A stretch of DNA of 17,390 nucleotides, from assembly GCA_046481785.1 (NCBI GenBank), contig JAWOJF010000035.1:1-17390 (forward strand). Direction: 5' to 3'. This document shows positions 1 to 7,636 of the stretch, one piece after another. This DNA comes from JAWOJF01 sp046481785. GTDB taxonomy: Bacteria > Bacteroidota > Ignavibacteria > Ignavibacteriales > Ignavibacteriaceae. The notes under the pieces were generated by a model. That model made no database searches and was not told where the DNA came from. It worked only from the letters and a program-made list of their open reading frames with translations. Made by a program: the position numbers and the translations under genes. The first letter of the stretch is position 1. Each line of letters opens with the position of its first letter.

Positions 1-207
1 TATAAGCATATAATTTCCCGGCGGCAGAGTCAGTTCATACCTGCCATTCATATCTGTACTTGCTCCCCTTGAGTTGTCAGTTAAAGAAATATTGGCAAGC
101 GGTAACGGCTCTCCGCTTGAAGCATCACGGATAGTGCCGGTTATTTTAAGATTCTGTGAAAAACTTACAGATATGCTGAAAAGAAAAAACAAAAAGAATA
201 TTTTCAT
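1..207 (-). CDS. N-terminus of an exported CarboxypepD_reg-like (TonB-receptor type) protein, partial
   Basis: Sixty-nine codons are visible before the gene runs off the left edge of the window. Residues 1-18 are a classic signal peptide: MK followed by a Phe/Leu/Ile-rich core and a likely cleavage after SFS, before Q. The mature part (ITGTIRDASSGEPLPLANI, then TDMNGRYELTLPPGNY) matches the carboxypeptidase-regulatory-like beta-sandwich. In the Bacteroidota and relatives this domain begins many TonB-dependent outer-membrane receptors, and it also occurs in other surface proteins. Upstream of the ATG is an AAGGGG ribosome binding site. What follows the domain cannot be seen, so the choice between TonB receptor and another secreted protein is open. 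A plus-strand reading frame across 74-301 lies antisense to it and is not credible. Confidence 0.8.
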   Translation of the reverse strand, partial: MKIFFLFFLFSISVSFSQNLKITGTIRDASSGEPLPLANISLTDNSRGASTDMNGRYELTLPPGNYMLI

Positions 208-436
208 CTGTTATCCCCTTAAAAATATTTTCTTTAGTTTCAAATACCGGACCAAAAAACTACCTGGATATTTTTCCGAAATGATATGTTTTAAATATTA
301 GTTGTAGCTTTTGCTGCGCGCTGGGGTAATTTTATATCTACTTTATAATACAACTCTTTAAGAGACACAAAAAAATAGATATTAGGAGATACAATTCCAA
401 CAATTATTTGATGGATTGCATTTAATTAATAATCAG
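208..436. other. Gene-free leader of the exported-protein gene
   Basis: This AT-rich stretch lies upstream of the minus-strand exported-protein gene and should hold its promoter. No convincing -35/-10 pair or Bacteroidota-type -7 box could be assigned by eye. There is no coding frame with plausible composition and no repeat element recognised here. Confidence 0.4.
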
Positions 437-766
437 TGCTGTCCAAATTAAAATTATTATTAAAATAATACTCCTAAATAGAGGCAGAATCCGGATTTTT
501 TTTATTATCATCAAATCGATCCTCAATCTATCGTCCCTACGGGACTTATTTCATTCTGTAATTTATTCTATAAACGTTTAATCCCTACAGGATTGTAATA
601 ATTACAGGAATACAAGGACTTATACCATAAACAGGTAACTATATGTTAAGGTATAATATATATTGCTGTTTTAAGTCCCGTCAGGGACGTTATGTTTATA
701 GATATAGGTAATCTCAATATTTGCAAGTTCCGTAGGAACGAAACAAATTATTATTTTGGACAGATA
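437..766. repeat. Head-to-head hairpin repeat element, REP/REPIN-like
   Basis: Four short hairpins lie in about 210 bp: GTCCC-TAC-GGGAC at 533-545, AATCC-CTACA-GGATT at 580-594, GTCCC-GTCA-GGGAC at 675-688 and GTTCC-GTA-GGAAC at 727-739. The first two read on one strand and the last two on the other, so the array is inverted about a centre near 635. The outer limits are marked by a 9-bp inverted repeat, CTGTCCAAA at 439-447 and its complement at 755-763. There is no gene inside. This layout is like REP doublets (REPINs) spread by single-strand IS200-like RAYT transposases, or like a small MITE. Neither a transposase nor a second copy of the whole element is in the window, so the assignment is an inference. 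The hairpins are directly visible. Confidence 0.65.
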
Positions 767-978
767 TGTTAATAATAAAGCCGATAAGAAAGGACAGGTT
801 CCCCATGTTAAACACACGGGGTTAACCAATAAAATCAATCTCTGCAAGAGCGGGGATATTTTGCCGGAGACAAGATCGGGGGTGGTTGTCTGTTTGGAGA
901 GCCATAACAGTTATCCGTTGAATTTCACCCCGGTGAACTTGTTCTCAATTTGTAATTTGTAATTTTTAATTGACTTGC
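767..978. other. Gene-free tail beyond typA, with small inverted repeats
   Basis: No gene is seen. A 68-codon plus-strand frame covering 756-962 has no recognisable protein character. The stretch is richer in G and C than the repeat element beside it. It holds an AGACAA/TTGTCT inverted repeat (868-873 and 886-891) and a compact TTCACC-CC-GGTGAA hairpin (924-937). Next to the typA stop there is a short run of TGTAATTT-like direct repeats (946-968). None of the hairpins has the U-run of a classical terminator on the minus strand, so the end of the typA transcript is not placed. Confidence 0.4.
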
Positions 979-2817
979 TCACGCCGCTTCAGTTTCTTTT
1001 TGTTTGGCGGCAATCCTGGCATTCTTCTTATCCATTTCTGTAAGATATTTTTTTCTAATACGTATACTTTCCGGAGTAACCTCAACATACTCATCGTCAG
1101 TAATCCATTCAATTGCCTGTTCCAGGGTATGAATTATTGGGGGTTCAAGCCGTATTGCTTCATCAGCACCGGAAGAACGCATATTTGTGAGCTGTTTTGT
1201 TTTTGTAACATTAACCCGCATATCATTCTCGCGGGAGTTTTCGCCCACAACCATTCCTTCATATACTTTTGTACCATGGTCAACAAAGAAAACAGATCTT
1301 TCCTGTAGTTTAAACATGGCATATGAGGAGGCAGTCCCTGCTTCCATGGCAACAAGTGCACCTTTTGTACGGTGTGATATTTCGCCTTTATGTGGTTCAT
1401 AACCATGATAATTATGATGAAGAATACCGGTGCCCTTAGTGTCAGTCATAAACTCATTACGGTAACCTATAAGGCCGCGGGAGGGGATTAAAAACTCAAC
1501 CCTGGTGTTTTCATTAAACGTAACCATATTTCTCATTTCAGCTTTTCTCTTACCAAGCTTTTCAATTACAATTCCAACAAACTCTTCAGGTACATCTATA
1601 ATTACATGCTCAACCGGTTCGGAAAGAACATCATCAATTTTTTTCATTATAACTTCAGGTTTGCTTAGCTGAAGTTCATATCCTTCACGTCTCATATTTT
1701 CAATTAATATAGCAAGATGAAGTTCGCCGCGTCCGCTTACCTTAAAAGTATCGGGGGACTCGGTCATTTCAACACGAAGACTAACATTTGATTTTAATTC
1801 TCTTGATAATCTTTCACTTATATTTCTTGTAGTAACATACTTTCCTTCCAGGCCGGCAAAAGGAGAATTGTTAACCATAAAGTTCATGGTAATAGTAGGC
1901 TCATCAATTGCAACAAACGGAAGCCGCTCAGGTTTTTTCTGGTCTGCAACTGTATCTCCTATATCAACATCTTCCAAACCTGCAATAGCACCTATATCAC
2001 CGGCAGTTAATTCCTGGGCTTCTACTCTTTTAACATTTTCATACGTATACAAGCGTGTTATCTTGGCGTTTATACTTTGACCTTCACGCGGGATTAAAAC
2101 AATGCTGTCTCCAATTTTAACCTGCCCGTTACTTATCCTGCCTATCCCTATCCTGCCCAGGTAGTCGTTATAATCAATAGCAGAAATTAACATCTGGAAA
2201 GGTTCATCCAGGTTTGCTTCCGGAGCAGGTACACGGTCAATTATAACATCAAGCATGGGTTTTAAGGAATCAGATTCATCCTCAAGATTGGTTTTAGCTA
2301 TACCCTGTTTGGCTATTGCATAAACAAAAGGGAAATCAAGTTGTTCCTCACTTGCACCAAGCGCCACAAAAAGATCGAATACTTCATTTAATACTTCGTT
2401 CGGCCGGGCATCCTTGCGGTCAATCTTATTAATAACAACTATTGGTTTAAGCCCCAGATCAAGAGATTTTTTCAATACAAATTTTGTCTGCGGTAAAGGT
2501 CCTTCAGCAGCATCAACAAGTAAAAGAACGCCGTCAACCATTCTTAATGTTCTTTCAACTTCGCCGCCAAAATCAGCGTGACCCGGAGTATCAACAATAT
2601 TTATTTTTATATTATTATAGTGTATACTGCAGTTTTTTGCAAGAATAGTAATGCCTCTTTCTTTCTCAATAGCATTAGAATCCATTATTCTTTTTTCAAC
2701 CTGCTGATTTTCTCTCCATGCTCCGGTTTGTTTCAGCATATAATCAACCAGCGTTGTTTTCCCATGATCGACATGGGCAATAATTGCAATATTTCTTATA
2801 TCATTCCTTGTGCTCAC
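979..2817 (-). CDS. typA: Translational GTPase TypA/BipA
   Basis: A 612-residue ribosome-associated GTPase of the EF-G/LepA superfamily; BipA of E. coli is about the same length. The family acts on the 70S ribosome and in 50S assembly, with stress and low-temperature phenotypes in several bacteria. The G motifs are intact: G1 AHVDHGKT (residues 14-21), G2 RGITI (54-58), G3 DTPGH (76-80) and G4 NKID (130-133). EF-G-like domains II, III and V and the BipA-specific C-terminal domain follow, including SRGLIGYRNEFMTDTKG. The start is GTG, supported by an AAGGAAGAAG ribosome binding site on the minus strand and by the standard family N-terminus. A promoter candidate lies about 30-60 bp upstream. 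The gene stands alone as a transcription unit or follows clpS, about 200 bp away. Confidence 0.97.
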   Translation of the reverse strand: MSTRNDIRNIAIIAHVDHGKTTLVDYMLKQTGAWRENQQVEKRIMDSNAIEKERGITILAKNCSIHYNNIKINIVDTPGHADFGGEVERTLRMVDGVLLLVDAAEGPLPQTKFVLKKSLDLGLKPIVVINKIDRKDARPNEVLNEVFDLFVALGASEEQLDFPFVYAIAKQGIAKTNLEDESDSLKPMLDVIIDRVPAPEANLDEPFQMLISAIDYNDYLGRIGIGRISNGQVKIGDSIVLIPREGQSINAKITRLYTYENVKRVEAQELTAGDIGAIAGLEDVDIGDTVADQKKPERLPFVAIDEPTITMNFMVNNSPFAGLEGKYVTTRNISERLSRELKSNVSLRVEMTESPDTFKVSGRGELHLAILIENMRREGYELQLSKPEVIMKKIDDVLSEPVEHVIIDVPEEFVGIVIEKLGKRKAEMRNMVTFNENTRVEFLIPSRGLIGYRNEFMTDTKGTGILHHNYHGYEPHKGEISHRTKGALVAMEAGTASSYAMFKLQERSVFFVDHGTKVYEGMVVGENSRENDMRVNVTKTKQLTNMRSSGADEAIRLEPPIIHTLEQAIEWITDDEYVEVTPESIRIRKKYLTEMDKKNARIAAKQKETEAA

Positions 2818-2849
2818 AAATCTTCTTCCTTTAAAAAATTGGGATTACT

Positions 2850-2878
2850 AATATAAAAAGAAGCATAAGGATAAACAA
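2850..2878 (-). promoter_or_regulatory. Candidate sigma-70-type promoter of typA
   Basis: On the minus strand TTGTTT (2873-2878) is followed after exactly 17 bp by TATATT (2850-2855), about 33 bp upstream of the typA GTG. The etfB promoter candidate has the same TTGnTT-17-TATATT layout, which gives some mutual support. It is a sequence match only. Confidence 0.45.
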
Positions 2879-2882
2879 TTTA

Positions 2883-2985
2883 TTTTGATAGTCACTATTT
2901 GAGAACTATCCAAAAATATGAGCAAAAACATGCGTTTTAACCTGTTAAGATAGATCCAAATATGAACTAGTTGATTTGGTAGATC
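2883..2985. other. Two inverted repeats between clpS and typA
   Basis: Two dyads lie side by side in this intergenic gap. One pairs TTTTGATAGT (2883-2892) with ACTATCCAAAA (2905-2915), with a single bulge. The other pairs CCAAAT (2956-2961) with ATTTGG (2974-2979), inside two GATC tetramers (2953-2956 and 2982-2985). Both lie upstream of the putative typA -35 box and downstream of clpS. They could be operators for typA or a poor clpS terminator. No T-run follows either on the minus strand, so a rho-independent terminator is not supported. Confidence 0.35.
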
Positions 2986-3016
2986 GTTATAAACCTAAAA
3001 TCTGCCCATTCTTGCT

Positions 3017-3307
3017 TTAGGTAACAACCTGGGTGTTTAATTCAATTTCCTCCAATACAGAGGATACTTTCAGGCAATCTTTAAGGTCGCCAGTAAAAAC
3101 TACTGCCTTCCCCTGGATATGTACTTCGAAAGCATAATCCCGTGCTTTCTCAAAGGTGCAATTAATCGCTTTAATCAACTGGTAAATAACTTCATCAAAA
3201 GTATGCCAGTCATCATTAAAAAGAATAACTTTGCTGGATAAGCCTATACTAATTTCTTCTTCGGTTACTACTTCAATTGCAGGATTTTCTAGTTGTTTCT
3301 TTTCCAT
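3017..3307 (-). CDS. clpS: ATP-dependent Clp protease adaptor ClpS
   Basis: ClpS binds N-degron substrates and hands them to the ClpA/ClpC unfoldase. With the start placed at 3307 the protein has 96 residues, normal for the family. The binding-pocket motif VILFNDDWHTFDEV carries N31, D32 and D33. The conserved histidine is H63 in EVHIQGKAV, within the ARDYAFEVHIQGKAVV strand-helix segment. The frame stays open up to 3358 and could add 17 residues, but these are strongly hydrophobic (Ile/Tyr/Phe-rich). That is out of place on a cytoplasmic adaptor, so the inner ATG is preferred. Neither start has a clear Shine-Dalgarno sequence. No clpA or clpC is in the window. It is divergent from etfB. Confidence 0.9.
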   Translation of the reverse strand: MEKKQLENPAIEVVTEEEISIGLSSKVILFNDDWHTFDEVIYQLIKAINCTFEKARDYAFEVHIQGKAVVFTGDLKDCLKVSSVLEEIELNTQVVT

Positions 3308-3447
3308 ACTAAAAATGTAAAAAAATATGTATACACAGTAAAGCACAATTTTCTTCATAAAATTTGTACTATTTTAAACATGTAGTATTTCAGGCAGAAT
3401 GTATTTGTAAAACATGGTTTATTTAGTGATATGAGCCATAATACAGT

Positions 3448-3476
3448 TTGATTTTATAACAGTGTATGTTTATATT
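3448..3476 (+). promoter_or_regulatory. Candidate sigma-70-type promoter of the etfBA operon
   Basis: TTGATT (3448-3453), a 17-bp spacer and TATATT (3471-3476) end 34 bp before the etfB ATG. Spacing is ideal and the hexamers are close to consensus. The untranslated leader would be roughly 25-30 nt and contains the strong GGAGG ribosome binding site. Confidence 0.55.
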
Positions 3477-3510
3477 TTTTAACGAATAATTTATCAATAA
3501 CGGAGGATTA

Positions 3511-4257
3511 ATGAATATAGCAGTTTGTGTAAGTCACGTTCCAGATACTGCTACGAAAATTAAAATTGCTTCCGATGAAAAATCAATAGATACAACAGGG
3601 GTTACCTACATAATAAATCCTTATGACGAATTTGCAGTTGAAGAAGCGCTGAAGACAAAGGAAAAATTCGGCGGTGAGGTAACTGTTATTAGTTTTGGAA
3701 ATGACAGTAATAAAGAAACCATTAGAAAAGCTCTTGCTATGGGAGCAGATAAAGGATTACTGTTAAAGGGTGACCCGGCATCAGACACAATGGTTGTTGC
3801 AAAAGCACTGGCAGAGGAAATAAGGACAAATGGATATGACATCGTATTTTTTGGAAAACAATCAGTTGATTTTGATAACTCAATTACCGGGCAGCTAATT
3901 GCCTCTATGATTGATTACAATTGTGTGTCAGTTGTTGTGGATTTGAAAATTGAAGGAAATAAAATAACAGCGGAAAGAGAAATTGAAGGCGGAAGAGAAG
4001 TTGTTGAAACTGAAACTCCTGCTGTTATTACTGCTCAAAAAGGATTAAATGAACCCAGGTATGCTTCATTAAAGGGCATAATGGCAGCAAAGAAAAAAAC
4101 TATTGAGGAAAAACCTGCTGCGGCTGGCGAAAATACAATAGAAATATTATCATTAAAAAAACCCCCTGCAAAACAACCCGGCAGGATACTGGGAACAGAC
4201 AGTTCTGCAGTACCTGAGCTTGTTAGATTATTAAGGGAAGAAGCAAAAGTAATTTAA
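3511..4257 (+). CDS. etfB: Electron transfer flavoprotein, beta subunit
   Basis: The 248-residue small subunit of the ETF heterodimer, which takes electrons from acyl-CoA dehydrogenases and related flavoenzymes and passes them on toward the quinone pool. The adenine-nucleotide-binding fold is evident: VTYIINPYDEFAVEEAL near residues 31-47, then the alternating ISFGND and MGADKGLLL segments, and GKQSVDFDNSITGQ. The family signature LNEPRYASLKGIMAAKKK lies near 178-195 and marks the arm that contacts partner dehydrogenases. The ATG follows a strong GGAGG ribosome binding site by 5-6 nt. It is first in an operon with etfA 30 bp downstream. Whether this is an ordinary or a bifurcating ETF cannot be settled from this sequence alone; no dehydrogenase or fixABCX partner is next to it. 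Confidence 0.96.
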   Translation: MNIAVCVSHVPDTATKIKIASDEKSIDTTGVTYIINPYDEFAVEEALKTKEKFGGEVTVISFGNDSNKETIRKALAMGADKGLLLKGDPASDTMVVAKALAEEIRTNGYDIVFFGKQSVDFDNSITGQLIASMIDYNCVSVVVDLKIEGNKITAEREIEGGREVVETETPAVITAQKGLNEPRYASLKGIMAAKKKTIEEKPAAAGENTIEILSLKKPPAKQPGRILGTDSSAVPELVRLLREEAKVI

Positions 4258-4287
4258 TCATTCTGTTTTGCGGGAAAGGAATTTATA

Positions 4288-5253
4288 ATGTCAAATAAAA
4301 TTTTAGCAGTTCTTGAGCAAAGAGAAGGTATACTAAAACGGTCGGCTTTTGAAGCAGCGGGTATTGCCGTAAAATTAGCGAAAGAACTAAATCTGGAACC
4401 TGAAGCACTTGTTATTGGTAATGATATTGACAATCTCAGCGAAGTTTCTGATTATGGCATAAACAAAATTGTTCATTTTAAGAATGCAGATATTGCTAAT
4501 TATTCTTCATCGGCTTATTCCGGTATAATTGCAGATTACAGCAAAGAGATATCTGCCGGCTACCTGGTTTTTGCCAATACCGCAATGGGCAAAGATCTGG
4601 CCCCTTTTGTAGCTGTTAAATTAAATGCCGGTATATTAACAGATATTGTAGAGATTAACTGTTCGAATGGCGAGGTGATAGCTGCCAGGCCGGTATTTGC
4701 CGGAAAAGCTTTGCAGGAGGTAAAACTTAAGACAGAAGTAAAAGTTTTTACATTAAGGCCCAATATCTTCAAACCAGTAAAGGAATCAGTAAGTCCGGAA
4801 ATAACAGTTAAAGAAGTAAACGCACCGGACCTGAGATCAAGGGTTGTTGAGTTTAAAAAATCTACCGGAAAACTTGATGTAGCAGAAGCAGATATTATTG
4901 TTTCGGGCGGCAGAGGATTAAAAGATCCGGAAAACTTTACCCTGATTGAAAATCTTGCTGAGGTTCTTGGGGCGGCAGTAGGGGCTTCCCGTGCAGTAGT
5001 TGATGCAGGATGGCGTTCACACGGTGAACAGGTAGGTCAAACCGGTAAAACAGTTTCCCCTACTCTTTACGTAGCATGCGGCATTTCCGGGGCTATCCAG
5101 CACCTGGCCGGAATGTCGTCATCAAAATATATAGTTGCAATTAATAAAGATAAGGATGCCCCTATTTTTACTATTGCCGATTACGGTATTGCCGGAGATG
5201 TTTTTGAAATAATACCGGCATTAATTGAAGAAATTAAAAAGGTTAAATCATAA
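4288..5253 (+). CDS. etfA: Electron transfer flavoprotein, alpha subunit
   Basis: The 321-residue FAD-binding partner of EtfB. The N-terminal half (about 1-190) is the ETF alpha/beta domain. The C-terminal FAD domain begins at SGGRGLKDPENF (206-217) and continues with GASRAVVDAGWRSHGEQVGQ (232-251) and TGKTVSPTLYVACGISGAIQH (252-272), which bind the isoalloxazine and pyrophosphate. It ends with the conserved INKDKDAPIFTIADYGIAGD stretch. All expected FAD-contact segments are present. GGGAAAGG precedes the ATG. It lies 30 bp behind etfB and 19 bp before the nuclease/UVR gene, so the three are probably one transcript. Confidence 0.97.
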   Translation: MSNKILAVLEQREGILKRSAFEAAGIAVKLAKELNLEPEALVIGNDIDNLSEVSDYGINKIVHFKNADIANYSSSAYSGIIADYSKEISAGYLVFANTAMGKDLAPFVAVKLNAGILTDIVEINCSNGEVIAARPVFAGKALQEVKLKTEVKVFTLRPNIFKPVKESVSPEITVKEVNAPDLRSRVVEFKKSTGKLDVAEADIIVSGGRGLKDPENFTLIENLAEVLGAAVGASRAVVDAGWRSHGEQVGQTGKTVSPTLYVACGISGAIQHLAGMSSSKYIVAINKDKDAPIFTIADYGIAGDVFEIIPALIEEIKKVKS

Positions 5254-5259
5254 ATACTT

Positions 5260-5264
5260 AGGAG
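5260..5264 (+). promoter_or_regulatory. Ribosome binding site deciding a TTG start
   Basis: AGGAG lies 8 nt before TTG 5273. The only upstream in-frame ATG (5225) lies inside etfA and would add 16 residues foreign to the family. The site therefore fixes the start of the nuclease/UVR gene. Confidence 0.75.
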
Positions 5265-5272
5265 TTTCCATT

Positions 5273-5860
5273 TTGCAAAAAATTCAATGCGAAATATTAG
5301 GATTATCATCAAGCCCTTCAACAGGCGGAGCCTACGCCATTTTACTGAAAGAAGTAAATGGAAACAGGAGACTGCCAATTATTATAGGAGCATTTGAGGC
5401 ACAGGCAATAGCGCTTGAAATTGAAGGCATAAAACCACCACGGCCCCTTACACACGATCTTCTGAAGCAGATAATTGATAATCTTGGAGCATCGGTTCTT
5501 GAGGTTATTATTGATGAGTTAAGGGAAAATACATTTTATGCAAAAATTATTCTTGAAATATCGGCTTTGTCAAATGAAGTTGATGCACGTCCAAGCGATG
5601 CAATTGCTTTGGCAGTAAGGACACAGTCACCTATCTATGTTTCAGAAACTGTTATGGAGGCGGCTGCTTTTGTACCTTCTGAAGAATCTGAGAAAGATAT
5701 AGATAGTGAACCAGAATCTGAACCGGAGCCGGTACCAAGGACAAAAGAAGCTAAACTAGCTGCCCTGCAAAATAAGCTGCGTGAAGCACTTGAGGCTGAA
5801 GAATATGAAAGGGCAGCTAAATTACGTGATGATATAAAGAAATTAACAAGTAATAATTAG
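5273..5860 (+). CDS. Bifunctional nuclease (BFN/DUF151) domain protein with C-terminal UVR motif
   Basis: A 195-residue protein starting at TTG 5273, chosen because of the AGGAG 8 nt before it and because family members start at this point (MQKIQCEILGLSSSPSTGG). Residues 1-135 form the BFN domain (DUF151), with conserved NRRLPIIIGAFEAQAIAL (31-48), PPRPLTHDLL (55-64) and DARPSDAIALAVR (104-116). Some plant and archaeal relatives are reported to cut RNA and DNA. A Ser/Glu/Pro-rich linker (137-157) follows, then a UVR helix pair (160-192), the motif by which UvrB contacts UvrC and also found in McsA and ClpC. The architecture is widespread in the FCB group. Its position directly behind etfBA suggests co-transcription but no known functional tie. 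Its stop overlaps the opposing DUF2851 gene by 4 nt. Confidence 0.92.
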   Translation: MQKIQCEILGLSSSPSTGGAYAILLKEVNGNRRLPIIIGAFEAQAIALEIEGIKPPRPLTHDLLKQIIDNLGASVLEVIIDELRENTFYAKIILEISALSNEVDARPSDAIALAVRTQSPIYVSETVMEAAAFVPSEESEKDIDSEPESEPEPVPRTKEAKLAALQNKLREALEAEEYERAAKLRDDIKKLTSNN

Positions 5861-7335
5861 CTGAATACCCTTTTACCTATATTACATTCCATACATTTTT
5901 CTCTGGAACAGTAATTTCTGAATAGTTCAATCATCCCCTGATAAAGAACACTTCTTTGCCAGGCATTATGCAGGCATAGTGTGGATGACACTTCGCAAAC
6001 AAGATTGTTTTCACTCTTCTGCAGGTAATTCAGGAACAGCTTTACTACTTTTTCCCCTGCTTCTTTTTTGTTAAACACTTCAAAATATACTGAGGCGATA
6101 GGAAGTATTACATTCACCAGTATTTCATCTGCGCGTGATACACCAATAAAATATTTTATTTCCTGGCTGGCCGACTGTTCAAACACATAGTGTTTGGACC
6201 AGAACCCTTCCCCTTTTACAATAATAAGATTTCTCAATTCATTTGTCAGTTTATTCAGATTCATTGTGCTGTCAAATAATGCCAGTAAATTAGCAACCAT
6301 ATTTTCCTTAAGCATTCTTCTAAGAAGAGTGACGCCGCCGGCTAATCTTATTGTGGGGAAGTTTTGCGGCCTCAATTTAAAGAAATGCCACTGGGATAAC
6401 TGGAAAGTTTTGCCGTCATACTTATCCTTCGAGTTATTCCAGAGCAGAGTAAGTTTTTTCAAATACTCAGTAACTTCCTCACTGTGATTGCTTTTATCCT
6501 CTGGTATTATTCCCCCGATGTTAAATAATGCCGCTTCCATTTGAGTACTAAAATCATCTGAAGGAAGGGTTTTAAGAAAATTTATCTGTACTGCCTGTGA
6601 TAATCGAAGCATGATTTCTTTGTTCTTGGAATAACCAAGAGCTTCAAATATTAATTCATAAAATAACTGCTGCCATGGTTCAACTTTCATGAAATCCTGG
6701 GCAGTGAATTTCCTTTCATAAAACTTTTCATCAAGATCATATTTCATCACCGGTTCTTTAACAACATATTCATTTAAATATATTATTTCTTTCAGCCGTT
6801 CCAATATTTTTTCTGATTTCTTTTTAAACCTGTTTAATCCAAGTTCATATAAATAGTTAAGCTTTTCCTGCTCAGTAACAAGTTCATTAATCTCTTTGCA
6901 TGGCATTTTATTAATATGCTCATCCCTGCCCGATTCAATTGCTTCCTGCAGAGTAGTACGCAGATCTTTAGTTAAACAATTTTCAAGAGAGATGCTCTGT
7001 ACTTTTCTTCCGTCCTGGGTAAATACATATGGAATGCTTGAATCATTCTTCATAACCACGTGAAGAATAACTTTATTGTATTTTTTATTTAGACTATGAC
7101 CGTGTTTCTTCCAGTCAGAATGGAAACTGTCTATTTCAACATCTCCAAGGTAGGTGATATTCCCTATCTTAATACGAACGTTTTTGAAATCGGGCCCGCC
7201 AAGTTCTTTATTTTCAGAACCCATATCAATAACAGAAACCTGCTGGCCGTCTTTTGTAGTCAGTTCCCTTGTGAAGTTCTGTTTCTTCCATATTTCACAT
7301 AGAAATTTTTCATGAACTTTCACTGTCTTTTCCAT
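5857..7335 (-). CDS. DUF2851 family protein of unknown function
   Basis: A 492-residue protein that I place in the DUF2851 family by its N-terminal pattern: GGPDF (46-50), then GDVEI (64-68), SDWKKHGH (73-80) and KVILHVV (88-94). The family is common in Bacteroidota and their relatives and has no established activity. The spacing of the PD and D-x-E residues over 20 positions is faintly like a nuclease core, and the protein ends in a cysteine cluster (CSREKCMEC, then NIGKR), possibly for metal. Both readings are my inference. The middle is mostly helical, with no signal peptide or membrane segment, so it is likely cytoplasmic. The ATG is preceded by AGAAGGGGC. It converges with the nuclease/UVR gene and shares 4 nt at the stops. 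Confidence 0.85.
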   Translation of the reverse strand: MEKTVKVHEKFLCEIWKKQNFTRELTTKDGQQVSVIDMGSENKELGGPDFKNVRIKIGNITYLGDVEIDSFHSDWKKHGHSLNKKYNKVILHVVMKNDSSIPYVFTQDGRKVQSISLENCLTKDLRTTLQEAIESGRDEHINKMPCKEINELVTEQEKLNYLYELGLNRFKKKSEKILERLKEIIYLNEYVVKEPVMKYDLDEKFYERKFTAQDFMKVEPWQQLFYELIFEALGYSKNKEIMLRLSQAVQINFLKTLPSDDFSTQMEAALFNIGGIIPEDKSNHSEEVTEYLKKLTLLWNNSKDKYDGKTFQLSQWHFFKLRPQNFPTIRLAGGVTLLRRMLKENMVANLLALFDSTMNLNKLTNELRNLIIVKGEGFWSKHYVFEQSASQEIKYFIGVSRADEILVNVILPIASVYFEVFNKKEAGEKVVKLFLNYLQKSENNLVCEVSSTLCLHNAWQRSVLYQGMIELFRNYCSREKCMECNIGKRVFS

Positions 7336-7636
7336 AATATGCCCCTTCTAAAAAATTATGAACAACCCCTGGAAGATATTGTTTTCAGAAAAGAATGAGT
7401 TTTTAAATGCAGAATATAGACCGGAATGTTTCGGTGTGATTTATTTTTATCTTTTCTTCCCCTGCTGTTATTTTCACCCTGTTTTACCGGCATTGGACAC
7501 TCTTTATAAAGAGGTTGCGTAAATACTAAATATAATGTACAAATATTAGGGTTAATAGTAAACTTATTCCTGTAAAATTCGATATAATTTAGTTTACAAT
7601 TGTGTAATAAATTACGGTGGTTAAGCAGAGGTTATA
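7336..7636. other. Gene-free leader of the DUF2851 gene
   Basis: No coding frame, RNA gene or clear promoter was recognised. The one striking item is the perfect 14-bp palindrome at 7500-7513. The stretch becomes more AT-rich toward the hairpin repeats. Confidence 0.4.
7500..7513. promoter_or_regulatory. Perfect 14-bp palindrome, possible operator
   Basis: CTCTTTATAAAGAG is its own reverse complement. It lies about 165 bp before the DUF2851 start codon with no gene between. A regulator site is possible. No regulator is encoded nearby and no second copy was noticed. Confidence 0.25.

Noticed and set aside
74..301. A 75-codon plus-strand reading frame
   Set aside because: It lies opposite the exported-protein gene, whose signal peptide and domain are clear, and has low-complexity Lys/Phe/Ile content.
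437..766. An insertion sequence, suggested by the terminal inverted repeat
   Set aside because: The interval contains no transposase reading frame; at most it is a non-autonomous element.
924..937. TTCACC-CC-GGTGAA as a typA terminator
   Set aside because: No T-run follows on the minus strand and the loop of two bases is too tight.
756..962. A 68-codon plus-strand reading frame in the gap beyond typA
   Set aside because: No ribosome binding site, no recognisable protein pattern, and it starts inside the repeat element's terminal sequence.
970..1406. Reading frames overlapping the typA 3' end on both strands
   Set aside because: They are shadows of typA, whose protein sequence is conserved across the whole length.
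3308..3358. A 17-residue N-terminal extension of ClpS that looks like a signal or membrane segment
   Set aside because: ClpS is cytoplasmic and its conserved part starts later. The extension is read from AT-rich leader DNA and has no ribosome binding site.
5225..5272. An ATG start for the nuclease/UVR protein inside etfA
   Set aside because: It would add 16 residues absent from the family, while TTG 5273 has a good ribosome binding site and the expected N-terminus.
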